DNA of 64,000 bases, taken from contig JAMPIV010022921.1 of assembly GCA_024509875.1 (NCBI GenBank), positions 182,001 to 246,000 on the forward strand, given 5' to 3'. This DNA comes from Oreohelix idahoensis. Taxonomy: Eukaryota > Mollusca > Gastropoda > Stylommatophora > Oreohelicidae. Each line of letters opens with the position of its first letter. Position 1 is the stretch's first letter. The translations under genes and the position numbers were made by a program. The notes under the pieces are model-generated. The model made no database searches and was not told the DNA's origin. It saw only the letters and a list, made by a program, of their open reading frames with translations. Below, one piece after another: positions 54,835 through 64,000 of this stretch.

Positions 54835-55215
54835 AAAAGCAACAACTAAGAAGCTACAGGCTTTCATAAACGGGGGCTTGTATAGAATAGTAGGATTGAA
54901 ATGGTACAACATGGTCACCGATGTGTAACTCATGACAAGATACAGACAAGTACCAGCTAGAGCTGAGAAGATGTCTCTTGTGATGGATAGGACACACATT
55001 GAGGAAACCTGTTGATAACATTACAAGGCAGTCCTTGTTCTGGAATCCCCACAGCAGGAGAAGTTGAGGCAGACCTAAGAAGAAAGCTATAGAGACAGAA
55101 ATAAAAATGATCGGAAAGACCTTGAGCTGATGGCTCGTGTCAGGAGGACATAGCATGTATTTGTTGAAGGACTATGCTCCTGAGGGAGCTAAGGGGTATT
55201 GATTGATTGATTCCA
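54835..55215 (+). repeat. LINE family A 3' end with (TTGA)n tail
   Basis: AACAACTAAGAAGCTACAGG, GGATTGAAATGGTACAACAT, GTTCTGGAATCCCCACAGC and TATTGATTGATTGATT. Confidence 0.85.
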
Positions 55216-55254
55216 GTTACTCAGAGTGAAAGTTTACATAATAATAATAATAGC

Positions 55255-55450
55255 CCCTTCAGTCATAACTGACTATGGGAATGCGCCCCTGAGGTGATAG
55301 CCCTCAGCTGCCTTCTTTCCTGGTGTTCCTTTCGACGTTTTCTCCTCTCTTCTGCTTGCCGTGAGAGCTTCTTTTCGCCCAATCTGAGGTCATGTCTCTT
55401 TGCACATCTTTGAACCTCAGTTCGCCCAACTCTTTTGCACAACAAAAGAT
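55255..55450 (-). repeat. LINE family E 3' fragment
   Basis: The minus frame includes CAKRHDLRLGEKKLSRQAEE and RRKRRKEHQERRQL, the basic tail that follows the RT in this family; compare 57010-57725. Confidence 0.7.
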
Positions 55451-55589
55451 ATCTTCTGGTTAAATTACACTGAAGGATAATATAATGCTATGTGCTTCTG
55501 TGTGTTTGGGAATGATTCTTTGTAACATGTTAGGAAGTGAGCAAGCTAGCTAGAGACTAAGCAGGCAAGGCAAACTGAAGGGCAGTTAT

Positions 55590-56210
55590 GATAGTCTTCT
55601 TCTTCTTCTTCTTTGATCCTTATCCACCGACTGTCAAAGCAGTCAGTGGCTATCACACCTGATGGCGTCTTGTAGGGTAGCAACAAACTGCTTCCACTTT
55701 GTTCGTTCGGCGGCCATTCTTCGTACAGTGCCCCAGCTCTGGTTCATTCTTTGCATCTCAGCCTTCACAGTTCTCCGCAAAATTGTTTTTAGTCGGCCTC
55801 TCTTTCACTTTCCTTCGGGGGTCCATAGTATAGCTGTTCTTGTGATGGCATCGAGGTCTTTTCTGAGGACGTGGCCAACCCAACTTTAGCTTCTATCAGC
55901 TATGATGGTTATTCCGAGTAAGTAGTTCTTGGTTAGTGATAGTATTAGGAGTTTTTTCCTTAGGCAGATTGTGTGGAAGGAGGACAGTTTCAACATTTCT
56001 TTCTCTGTTACTCTCCAGCATTCCGCACCATAGAGAAGCACAGAAAGTACACAGCTCTCATATAATCTTAATTTGGTGTTTGTGCTGTACCGAGAAGACT
56101 TCTAGATGTTGTTGAGACTAGCAAAGGCTGTTCTCGCTTTATTCATTCTGTTCTTGATGTCTTAGCTTGTTCCGCCATCTGGTGTTACTATGCATCCTAG
56201 GTATGTAAAG
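55590..56210 (-). repeat. LINE family B C-terminal fragment
   Basis: CAGTCAGTGGCTATCACACC, GTCCATAGTATAGCTGTTCT and ACTATGCATCCTAGGTATGT match 16832-17530 in order, with many frame breaks. Confidence 0.82.
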
Positions 56211-56623
56211 TTATGATAGTCTTTTCTATGAGTTATGATAGTCTTTTCTACCCAACCTGAAGACATGCCCCCCACCCTTTACTGTGTGAGCTCAGCAGTG
56301 GCTGCTGTAATCTTTTGTAAATACTTAAGACAAAGGCAGGTTTTAGGAGCTGAAAGTAGACATTGTGAACAACTGCTTCTTATAGAGATGTTAGTTTTAT
56401 TACTCTGGGGTCTGCAGTGCCTGGTGTTTGCAGTTGCCTCATAAAAAAACATAATATTCTGTTGCACTTAAGTTCTGCATAATGCCTAGCTGCTTCTTAT
56501 AAAACCATTATTATTATTTTTATTACACTTTGGTAATACTTTGAACTGAAGAATACATTAATTTACATTTGAGTAATGACTTGTATTGTAAAACTTAACA
56601 GAAATATTTCTGTCTTTAAACAG

Positions 56624-56650
56624 ATAATGATTCAAGAGAGCAAGAGGTAG
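56624..56650 (+). CDS. MGAT4: MGAT4 terminal exon
   Basis: Acceptor GTCTTTAAACAG. It reads IMIQESKR and stops at TAG, so the protein ends WVILSE-IMIQESKR. GnT-IV also ends a few residues after W-x-I-L-x-E. Phase 0 fits exon i. Short, but the stop, phase and position agree. No polyadenylation signal could be assigned with confidence. Confidence 0.88.
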   Translation: MMIQESKR

Positions 56651-57009
56651 CATCACCTGGACAGCTGTTTCATATCATGTCCTTTTTCATTCCAGGTGTT
56701 TTTAATCAGAATTTAAAACAATTATGTGAGGAGAGAGAGAGAGAGAGATGACAGAGCAGATTGACTTAGAAAAAAAAAGTGGAACTGAAAGAATGGACTA
56801 TGGAAAAAGCAGAAAATGAAAGACTGTGTGCGAATGAGAAGGAAACTTGTGGCATTTAAAGAATATTGGGCATCATGTTTGATATTAAGTATATTTTTTG
56901 GTCTCTTGTCCTGAAGCTAGGTGTTTACACTATTATTCTGAATATAGGTGTATACATTCATATCATGAGCATAGTTGTTTATACTGTTGGGCCCCCCACC
57001 CCCACCCCA

Positions 57010-57725
57010 CCATCCTTCTGTTATAACTGACTATAGGAATGCGCCCCGGAGGTGATAGCTGTCAACAGTTTTTTTTTTTTTTGGTCTGATGTTCCTTTTG
57101 GCATGTTCTTTCTCTTCTGTTTGTTGTGAGAGCTTCTTTTTGCCCAGTCTGAGGTGGCGCTGTAGGGGAGCATCGCCAATGGTGCAGTCAGCAGCTTCAT
57201 CCTCCCAGGTTACTGGATTTATGTCCAGTGTCCTCATGTCTCTCTTACACACATCTTTGAACCTCAGCTGTGGTCACACAACTGTTCTTTTGCCCTCAGT
57301 TGCCCGTAAAAAATATCTTTGGGGATGTGACCATCTTCCATGCGGTGGAAATGGCCACGCCATCGTAATCTGCACTGTCTAAGCAGTGTATACATGCTTT
57401 GAAGGCCAGTACGAGACAACACCTCGACAGTTGTCACTTTGCCCCTCCGCGAAGTACCAAGTATGTGGCGTAGACACCGCAGATGGAAGGTATTGAACCT
57501 TCTTTCTTGCTTAGCATAGATTGTCCATGTCTCGCTGCCATATAGAGAAGTGTGCGGGTGATACAGGCAATATATACTGCAGCTTTGGTCTTCATTGTGA
57601 GTTTGGAATTTCCCAAACACGCATTGTGAGGCTGCAGCTTTGCCAATGCAGCTGTCAATTTCTGTGTCCAGAGAGAGTTTGTCTTTGATGGTAGACCCCA
57701 GGTATGAGAAGTGATACACCTCTTG
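57010..57725 (-). repeat. LINE family E reverse-transcriptase C-terminal region
   Basis: The minus frames give YHFSYLGSTIKDKLSLDTEI, TSLYGSETWTIYAKQERRFN, TFHLRCLRHILGTSRRGKVT and QCRLRWRGHFHRMEDGHIPK, then (other frame) CKRDMRTLDINPVTWEDEA and HLRLGKKKLSQQ. The order is that of a well-known metazoan LINE, after the catalytic core. Frames are broken. Confidence 0.88.
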
Positions 57726-58084
57726 TTGTTTACACTATTGTTCTGAATGTACACACTCACAGCATAAACATAAGTGTTTATACTACTGCTCTGAATATAG
57801 ATGTATGCACTCATATCATGGCCATAGTGTTTATACTGTTACTTTGAAAAGGTGTGATCACTCATAGTATGAGCATAAACACAATTATTTACACTGTTAT
57901 TTTGAATATAGGTGTATGCTCTGTTATCTGGAAGATAATGTATTTACACTTATCCTGAATATAGATATAGCCATTGTTGTCTTGAATGTAAGTGTAACAC
58001 TTTTTATCTGGAAGATATTGTTCTGAAATCATTATCCTGAACAGAGGTGTATATGCTTTTATCCTGAATATTGGTGTATTCACT
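57726..58084. repeat. Diverged short-period repeat
   Basis: ATCCTGAATATAGGTGTAT-like words recur about every 30-45 bp, with imperfect copies also at 56930-56990 and 58380-58420. No gene. Confidence 0.6.
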
Positions 58085-58365
58085 CCTATCATGGTAGCCA
58101 CGATAGTGCAGTGGTTAGTGCACTGGCCTCCTAGCTTGGTGGTCCAGGGTTTGATCCCCAGTTGAGGTGGGGTTTTTTAGACCGCAAATGGCTCCGGAGT
58201 GGACCCAGCCTCATGAATTGGGTACCAGAGTAACTCTGGGAAGGTTAAGGTGGCTGGCGTGATGCTGACCACATCACCCCTAGTGTGCCGATGGTCAAGA
58301 AAATATGGGCCTAACACCATATTCCCAATATGCCTCAATGGGATTGTGACGGGATCTTTTACCTT
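58085..58365 (+). repeat. SINE family 1, full-length
   Basis: GGTAGCCACGATAGTGCAGT (A-box TAGTGCAGTGG), GGTTTGATCCC (B-box), TTTTTTAGACCGCAAATGGC, and a tail GTGACGGGATCTTTTACC. The best copy for defining the family. Confidence 0.88.
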
Positions 58366-58404
58366 ACTCCTGTCATGGAAGGTATGTCATTTACTGTTAT
58401 CCTG

Positions 58405-58672
58405 AATGTAAATGTATACAGCTTCAGACTGGCTAGAGTGCTTGCCACTCACTGCAAAGTTAACAGGTTCAAGGTTGGAAATGTGGTAGTGTAACACTCC
58501 AGTCTACCCAGCTGTAAACAGGTACCTGACTCTGCTTATGAGTTATGGAAGGCAAAGGCAGCGAGGAAGGGAGCTGGTCACCCCCACCTCATGAAACTGA
58601 GACCTAGTATAGTTAAGTCTCTAACACTTCACTCCCCCTGTGGCAGTATCTGCTGTGGGACTACCTTTTTGT
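58405..58672 (+). repeat. SINE family 2, full-length but diverged head
   Basis: GACTGGCTAGAGTGCTTGCC and AGGTTCAAGGTTGG (decayed boxes), CAGTCTACCCAGCTGTAAAC, GACCTAGTATAGTTAAGTCT and GTATCTGCTGTGGGACTACC. Confidence 0.8.
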
Positions 58673-58889
58673 TTATAGATGTCTGCCTGGTTACCAAGGA
58701 AGGTGTTGTTGCACTGTTATCCTGAATACAGGTGTGTGCACTAATATCCTGACAAGAAGTATTTGCACTTATTCTGACTGTAGGTGTTTACTTTCTGTAG
58801 GTTTATGTACACATCTGTTATCCAGGAAATAAGTTTATTTCTGTATTTTAAAAAAAATTTTTATATCTTCACTTGTATCTAATTGATAG

Positions 58890-58926
58890 GTAAGGGTAAA
58901 GGTAGTCTCATAACACATACTGCCGT

Positions 58927-58968
<42 letters not shown>

Positions 58969-59085
58969 TTTTCAATCCCCAAGTCAAAAGAGCAGAGTCA
59001 GGTACACATTTACAGCTGGGTAGAGACTGTCGGTACTTCACCATACTAAGTCTATCATCGAGAGGTGGGGGTAGCTGCCATTTGG
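58890..59085 (-). repeat. SINE family 2, minus copy interrupted by poly-G
   Basis: TAGTCTCATAACACATACTG, then about 40 G (58927-58966), then ACACATTTACAGCTGGGTAG. The G run sits where other copies have CCCC/GGGG in the CACTCCCC segment. Confidence 0.7.
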
Positions 59086-59091
59086 AGTTTA

Positions 59092-59250
59092 TAGAATGTA
59101 TGATTCCTATATACACACACATTGGGATTCTCGCCGGTGCTTCAGAGTTCATGCACTGTGCTGAGAGATCCTGCTTGTGGGATCTAAGGGGGATATCAGA
59201 GCACTGATGGAGTTGTCTGTGTGCAATGAAGATAGTCTTTCACACCAAAC
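59092..59250 (+). repeat. SINE family 3 tail
   Basis: ATAGAATGTATGATTCCTAT, TTGGGATTCTCGCCGGTGCT and GTGCAATGAAGATAGTCTTT. Confidence 0.78.
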
Positions 59251-59454
59251 CAAAATAAATACAATCTAACATGGTCTGTAACTGACGTTAGAAGAGAAAG
59301 CAAAAATTGCTAGCTGCTGTGAGGTCGTGTGTTAAACAGGCTGGATCTCTTGTTGAGTTGTCATGTTAATGTGGCACAGCATTTTATGTGATAAAATGTC
59401 TTTATTTTGACATTTGTTACATAACAATTAGTTGGATAGGAAGTGAAGAAATCA

Positions 59455-59622
59455 TTGAAAAATAAGGGAGAGAGAAAATAACAATTTAAAAATAAGGGAG
59501 AGGAGAAATAACAATTGAAAAATAAGGGAGAGAAGAAATAACTATTGCAAAATAAGGGAGATAAGAAATAACAATTGAAAAATAAAGGAGAGAAGAAATA
59601 ACAATTGTTAAATAAGGGAGAG
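59455..59622. repeat. 30-bp minisatellite, about 5.5 copies
   Basis: Unit AAATAAGGGAGAGAAGAAAT plus AACAATTGAA. Confidence 0.92.
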
Positions 59623-60084
59623 AGTTTTCAGTCAGCTTTATAATGTCTTGATCAGAAAATTCATGCATACTGTATCTTATTGTGAAAGCAAGTGTTTTAT
59701 TAGTCTCTAGCCCTGGGTGCATGCTCGTCTCTTTTCCTGAATTTTAGTGTACGCTTACATTTGGTTCTATTTATTTATCTCATCTCCTGAATTTTAACAT
59801 ATTCTTGACTATCTGTGTGCTTATCTTTTGTCCTGGACTTTGGTTTAAAGTTAACATTGGGCCCCTAAGTTTGACTAGTCTTGAATTTTATTATATGTTA
59901 TTATATGCCTGTTTTTTAACCGTAGTGTTTGTTTTGTGTCTTAAATTCCTGACTTTGAACCTTTGTACTTGTATTAGATGCTGAATATTATCTGACATTC
60001 CTCTGCTGCCATGATTGAGTATAAGTATACAGTTGACTTTTAAAATGTATACTTGTTTTATTGAATTTTAGTATATATTTGATT
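59623..60084. other. No recognised gene
   Basis: AT-rich sequence; loose ATTTTAGTATA words only. Confidence 0.3.
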
Positions 60085-60297
60085 TTATGAGAAGAAGAAA
60101 GCTGGAATATATATTAACAGGAAAGATTAAGGGAGAAAGAGCTAGAGAAAATAACAAAGAGAGGCAATACTGGACATCATGGCATGGACAGAGGTCAACA
60201 ACAGAATTGATAAATAGTACTGGATACAGGAAGGTATGGAGAGACATCATCGCCTATGCCAACCAACAGGCATGGTACTTGAAGAAGATTTGATTTT
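60085..60297 (+). repeat. LINE C-terminal fragment (family D relative)
   Basis: A 68-codon frame: MRRRKLEYILTGKIKGERAR, WTSWHGQRSTTELINSTGY and VWRDIIAYANQQAWYLKKI. R-K-L-x-Y, W-x-x-x and V-W-R...I-A are typical of the last residues of metazoan LINE ORF2. Confidence 0.7.
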
Positions 60298-61467
60298 TAA
60301 AGCTGTGACGTTGTCTCCTATCATAAGTTTTAGTTGTAGTGACTTTGGACCTGTATACATGTCTCAGGTCCTGAAGAAAAGTTTGTACTTATGTGTTACT
60401 GGCTATATCAGACTTGCCCATAATTCATAATTTAATGGTTACAATATTTCACGTTTCTTTATAACCTTATTCAGAAATGACTTGATGAGTTTTATCATGT
60501 TTCATGCTGTTTGATTGCCATTTCCCCTCATTTGAGAATTCAGATGTAAATGGTCAGTATTAATAGAATATGGTTTCATTCCTTAATCAGGTATTCTGTA
60601 TGTTCATTTTATTTATCTGTAAGAAGACAACTGGATTTACATTGTGTTTGTCCAGGTTAAGTTGAAAGTGTAATCTGCTTTGTCCTGCAGAGCTTTTCAG
60701 GCCACCCAGATATATATCTTTGGTAGATGAGGAGGTCAGTAGACAAGGTCCATCCTGTTGCCTGACAGACTATCCGTATTTACATTACAGCTAGCTTTAA
60801 CCTAACCCTAACCCTGTTTCGAGCTTTGTCAAACAGCTAGTCTTAATGTAACACCAACCCTGTATCGAGCTTTGTCAAAATTAATAACACCCCAACAAAC
60901 TGTTTTAAAAATTAAAAACCAAAAAATTCCAACTTGAAGCGAAACGCCATAATTTTTCCTCCCCTTTTGATAATTCTGTGTGCTGTATAAAACTGATAAT
61001 TTATGGAATATATTGTTTTAAGGCTTGAAACTCATTACTTATAATTATTAGTCTAACCTCATATTTATTGTTTCCTCAAGGAACCAGTGTTCTTCACAAT
61101 AACCGTCTTTCTTTTTTATGTTTTAATTCGTCCACTGTTTGAAAGAACCTTACACTCCTGTATATGTTATTTCTTGTTGCTGTATTTACTCGATTCTAAA
61201 ATGCACATATTTTCTTAGAATGTATGGCATTTTACAATAAATATAAACCAAATTTGGAAAGTTGGCAGGCAGAGCAGGAAGATGTAAAGTTTATTATCTG
61301 CGCATGTAGGATATTGGTCGTATGTGTCCGCCCTGTTGTCGCTTCAGCTACTGTATGTGGATTGGCACTGATATACATGTGTAGCTCAATGAATAAAGTC
61401 AACCCCTAATTACTATTTAGAATGTCGTCAAGACGATTTCATTATTGATAAGTATTGAAATGAGACA
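60298..61467. other. No recognised gene
   Basis: Includes two TAACCC units at 60799-60812, too few for telomere, and an AATAAA at 61389. The 61-codon ORF at 61224-61409 has no motif. Confidence 0.3.
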
Positions 61468-61705
61468 CCCTGTGTAGCTCTGGGGGGGGGGGTCCGAAAA
61501 GACACAGAAAGAATAGGATAACTGCTCACTCAGGCATGTCGTACAAGGTGACAAATATGAGGTTGTGCAAGGGGCTAGCAACCTCATCACATAAAACATA
61601 TTGCCCCAGAAATCACCACTACTTTCTGCAAGGGGACCAACCATCTGCTGTGGTGGTTGCTGTGTAAGAAGTGCAAAGGAAAATGATGATGATGATTGAA
61701 ATTTC
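61468..61705 (+). repeat. Dispersed repeat family 4
   Basis: TGTGTAGCTCTGGGG, CACTCAGGCATGTCGTACAA, AGCAACCTCATCACATAAAA and GATGATGATGATT. Confidence 0.68.
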
Positions 61706-62217
61706 TTCTTCTTTGTTCGACCTGAAAAGGACGTTGGTTGCGTTGTGTCCGTTTACAGCGAAGCTGTGATATTTGCGCCTTTCGGCTGACACATCCGACT
61801 TCAGCACGACATTTTTTAGGACCGGGTTTGCCTTCCCTCTTCGATCCCTACTCTCTCAGCCAGACTGCAGTGATGCAGCCTGTTTCCAGGACCACCACTT
61901 GGATGTGGAGTAGGGTCTTGGTCGGTTCTCATTCGCTGACCCTGACGCAAGCAGTCAAGCTATGAGTCGCTTACTGCATTCCTCACTTTTGATGCGTCTT
62001 AGGTCCCTGATGATTGAAATGACAAGTTAGTTATTCAATGCACAAAGGAGCATGGAAATAGAGCTGCAGGGTGTAAATTTACAATAATCGAAGCAAATAT
62101 TCGTTGTCATAGGAAAGACCGTCAGTCATATTTTCTTCTGAAGCAACACCAAGGGCTTTTACAGGACATGAGAAAGGAAGATAAGCACTAATAAATAAGT
62201 GACACTGTGTTACGATT
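61706..62217. other. Unassigned sequence
   Basis: A 75-codon ORF at 61738-61965 (rich in Arg, Ser, Leu) has no recognised domain. No second copy was found in the window. Confidence 0.25.
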
Positions 62218-62280
62218 AGTTAACTGAGGCATTAGTTAACTGAGGCATTAGTTAACTGAGGCATTAGTTAACTGAGGCAC
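62218..62280. repeat. 16-bp tandem repeat, 4 copies
   Basis: GTTAACTGAGGCATTA. Confidence 0.93.
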
Positions 62281-62982
62281 GCACAAAAGAATTTTACTGT
62301 CGCATAATGAAGTTGAAGGTAGGAGAAATTGCCAAATCTGTAGGAATAGACAGAATTATTTTCATAGCTAACAGAAGCTTGTGTGAATGATTTGTACATC
62401 TGGAAGGACTATTGTTATGGAGTTGAAAACTTGTTTTTCAAAATCTATGGGCTACTTTCCAACAGAGCCCAACTTCCAGAGGCAAATGATTCAGTTGAGT
62501 GTAGAAACTAGGAGTTTAGCCAAATTGGAAGTCAATTAGTTAATTAAATTAATTTGTTTTATTCAATTATTTTAGCATTTCACTATTTTTAGTTATTGGG
62601 AAAGGTAAGTTGTGTTGTGGAATAGATAGTGTCGGTGAGAAGGGTGAGTACGGTATTTTCTTTGTGACAATGCAGAAATATGATTTTATAACAGTATTTT
62701 TGTAATTGCTAATCTTTTTTTATCAGTGTTGATTTAATGCTGGTAAATAATTCATGTATCAAGACTTTTAAAGAAATAATTTAAAAGAAGAATAACAATA
62801 CTTGCATAAGAATTATTTCAGGAGAAGGGACACACACAAAAAACTTATCCTCACTTGTGAGAAAGAAATATTTGTTGAAGCTGGACGGATGATGGAAGTT
62901 CATTTTTACAAGTTTCTTCGTGTCTGTTTTTGTTTGTAATTAATCCTATGATAGTTTGTACTATCACTGATAGTAAAGGTGC
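62281..62982. other. No recognised gene
   Basis: AT-rich, no ORF of note. Confidence 0.3.
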
Positions 62983-63375
62983 TGTTAGAAAGTGTTACTG
63001 CATGTAGATGCTGTTATAGAAGACTTTGACAATGCTAATGCTGAAGTGATGCGAGCGTTAGTGCTGTCATTGAAGACTTCGATAATGCTAACACTGAAGT
63101 GATGCGAGCGTTGGTGCTATTACTGAAGACTTGGATAATGCTAACACTGAAGTGAAGTTACAGTGGGGAAAAAAAGCTTGTGTTAGATAGTTCTGCTACC
63201 ACCAAAGACTTGAATAATGCTAACACTGAAGTGAAGTTACTGTTAAAACAGTGAAAAAAAAGCTTGTGTTAGATAGTTCTGTTAACACTAAAGGCTTGAA
63301 TAATGCTAACACTGAAGTGTAGTTACTGTTAAAACGATGAAAAAAAGCTTGTGTTAGATAGTTCTTCTAAAGCAA
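62983..63375. repeat. Diverged tandem repeat, about 60-90-bp units
   Basis: AATAATGCTAACACTGAAGT recurs five times. The last three units also carry AAAAAAGCTTGTGTTAGATA, so unit length grew from about 60 to about 90 bp. Confidence 0.85.
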
Positions 63376-63639
63376 AAGCTATTAGTAGGACTGATAGCTA
63401 TGGTGGAATCTGGAGGCAGCTTTAATCTTACACTGTTGCATAATTTGTTGAAGATTTCATTGTTGTGAAAGTTCTAGCTTTCTCTCATTGAGCCCAGTGC
63501 ATTAAAATATATGTAAATTGTACCAGTCTTCATATCATATGACAGTTATTATTTTTTTCTTGTTATTGCATAAGTAATTATAGCATAAATGGGTCACATA
63601 TGTAGGTTTTTCATTTTTCCTACTAATATTTAATAAAGG

Positions 63640-63822
63640 GATTGTCTTTTTATTTTTATTTGCATATATTTCCCATTGTACTGAAAAGACTTCTTGCCTT
63701 TTGTATCTGTATTCTGATATCATTATATGTTCCTCCAAATTCATCTATATTGCTGCCAAGATATGTGTATGACTCCACATCTTGTAGGGGTGTATCTTCC
63801 ATTTTAATGTGGCTGTCATTGG
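63640..63822 (-). repeat. LINE reverse-transcriptase fragment
   Basis: The minus frame reads VESYTYLGSNIDEFGGTYND and IRIQIQKARSLFSTMGNI. Y-L-G-S-x-I-D...G-G...D-I...I-x-K-A-R is the block just after the catalytic core in many LINEs. It ends where the CTGTAC element begins. Confidence 0.82.
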
Positions 63823-63965
63823 CATACATGCCACCCCTCGGAGATGAAATAACCTGTACAAAGACCCACAAATCCTGTACAAAGACCCACAAAACCTGTA
63901 CAGAGACTGAAAAATGCATCAAAAGAGTTAATTTGTGTAAAGAATAGTTTCAGTTACAGTGAGCT
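63822..63965 (+). mobile_element. End of a CTGTAC-type element
   Basis: GGCATACATGCCACC and three CCTGTACAAAGACCCACAAA-like words, as in the inverse of 30790-30910. The other end is beyond the window. Confidence 0.6.
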
Positions 63966-64000
63966 GCATTATAATTGAGACATGCAGACTTTGCCTTTTA

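Noticed and set aside
60799..60812. TAACCC repeats as telomeric DNA
   Set aside because: Only two units, in unique sequence.

Overview
This window is eukaryotic: AT-rich DNA from an animal genome, with small exons separated by long introns (GT...AG boundaries) and very dense repeats. Nothing in it looks bacterial. The one host gene is a metazoan N-glycan enzyme. The repeats (tRNA-derived SINEs, several LINE families with LYGSETW-type C-termini, a Ty3/Gypsy element with the unusual integrase-first pol order, Kolobok, piggyBac, hAT and Tc1 DNA transposons, many minisatellites) suggest an invertebrate such as a mollusc, amphioxus, hemichordate or echinoderm. I cannot name the species.

Layout. 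1-5454 holds the 5' half of a Ty3/Gypsy retrotransposon on the minus strand. Reading leftward it has a candidate LTR, a primer-binding site, a leader, a coiled-coil ORF, then gag, protease and integrase, and it runs off the left edge. Protease is followed directly by integrase with no reverse transcriptase between them, which is the Gmr1-type order. 6-25 kb has no recognised host gene. It holds SINEs, 3' fragments of LINEs, a hAT relic inserted in a SINE, and large minisatellites at 7.5, 9.5, 13.8, 14.7, 18.6-20.2 and 21.5 kb.

25314-56650 (plus strand) carries ten coding exons of an MGAT4 (GnT-IV) homologue, the enzyme that adds a beta-1,4-GlcNAc branch to the alpha-1,3 mannose arm of N-glycans. 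About 410 residues are encoded here, including the EDD metal-binding motif and the natural stop. The N-terminal transmembrane/stem exons were not found. Its introns hold a 46-bp minisatellite made from the end of the first exon and its splice donor, a Kolobok relic, a Tc1-like element with perfect 25-bp inverted repeats, a decayed piggyBac, an RLE-type (R2 superfamily) retrotransposon with an 18-bp target duplication and about 690 open codons, and a solo LTR. 56.7-64 kb is again LINE and SINE fragments plus short tandem repeats.

The strongest leads are the minisatellite that duplicates a real splice donor eight times, the Gmr1-type retroelement with a SCAN-like gag, the several minisatellites grown from different parts of one LINE family, and a possible cassette exon at 50102-50386. 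All exon calls come from reading frames, splice signals and recalled family similarity. No search was run.
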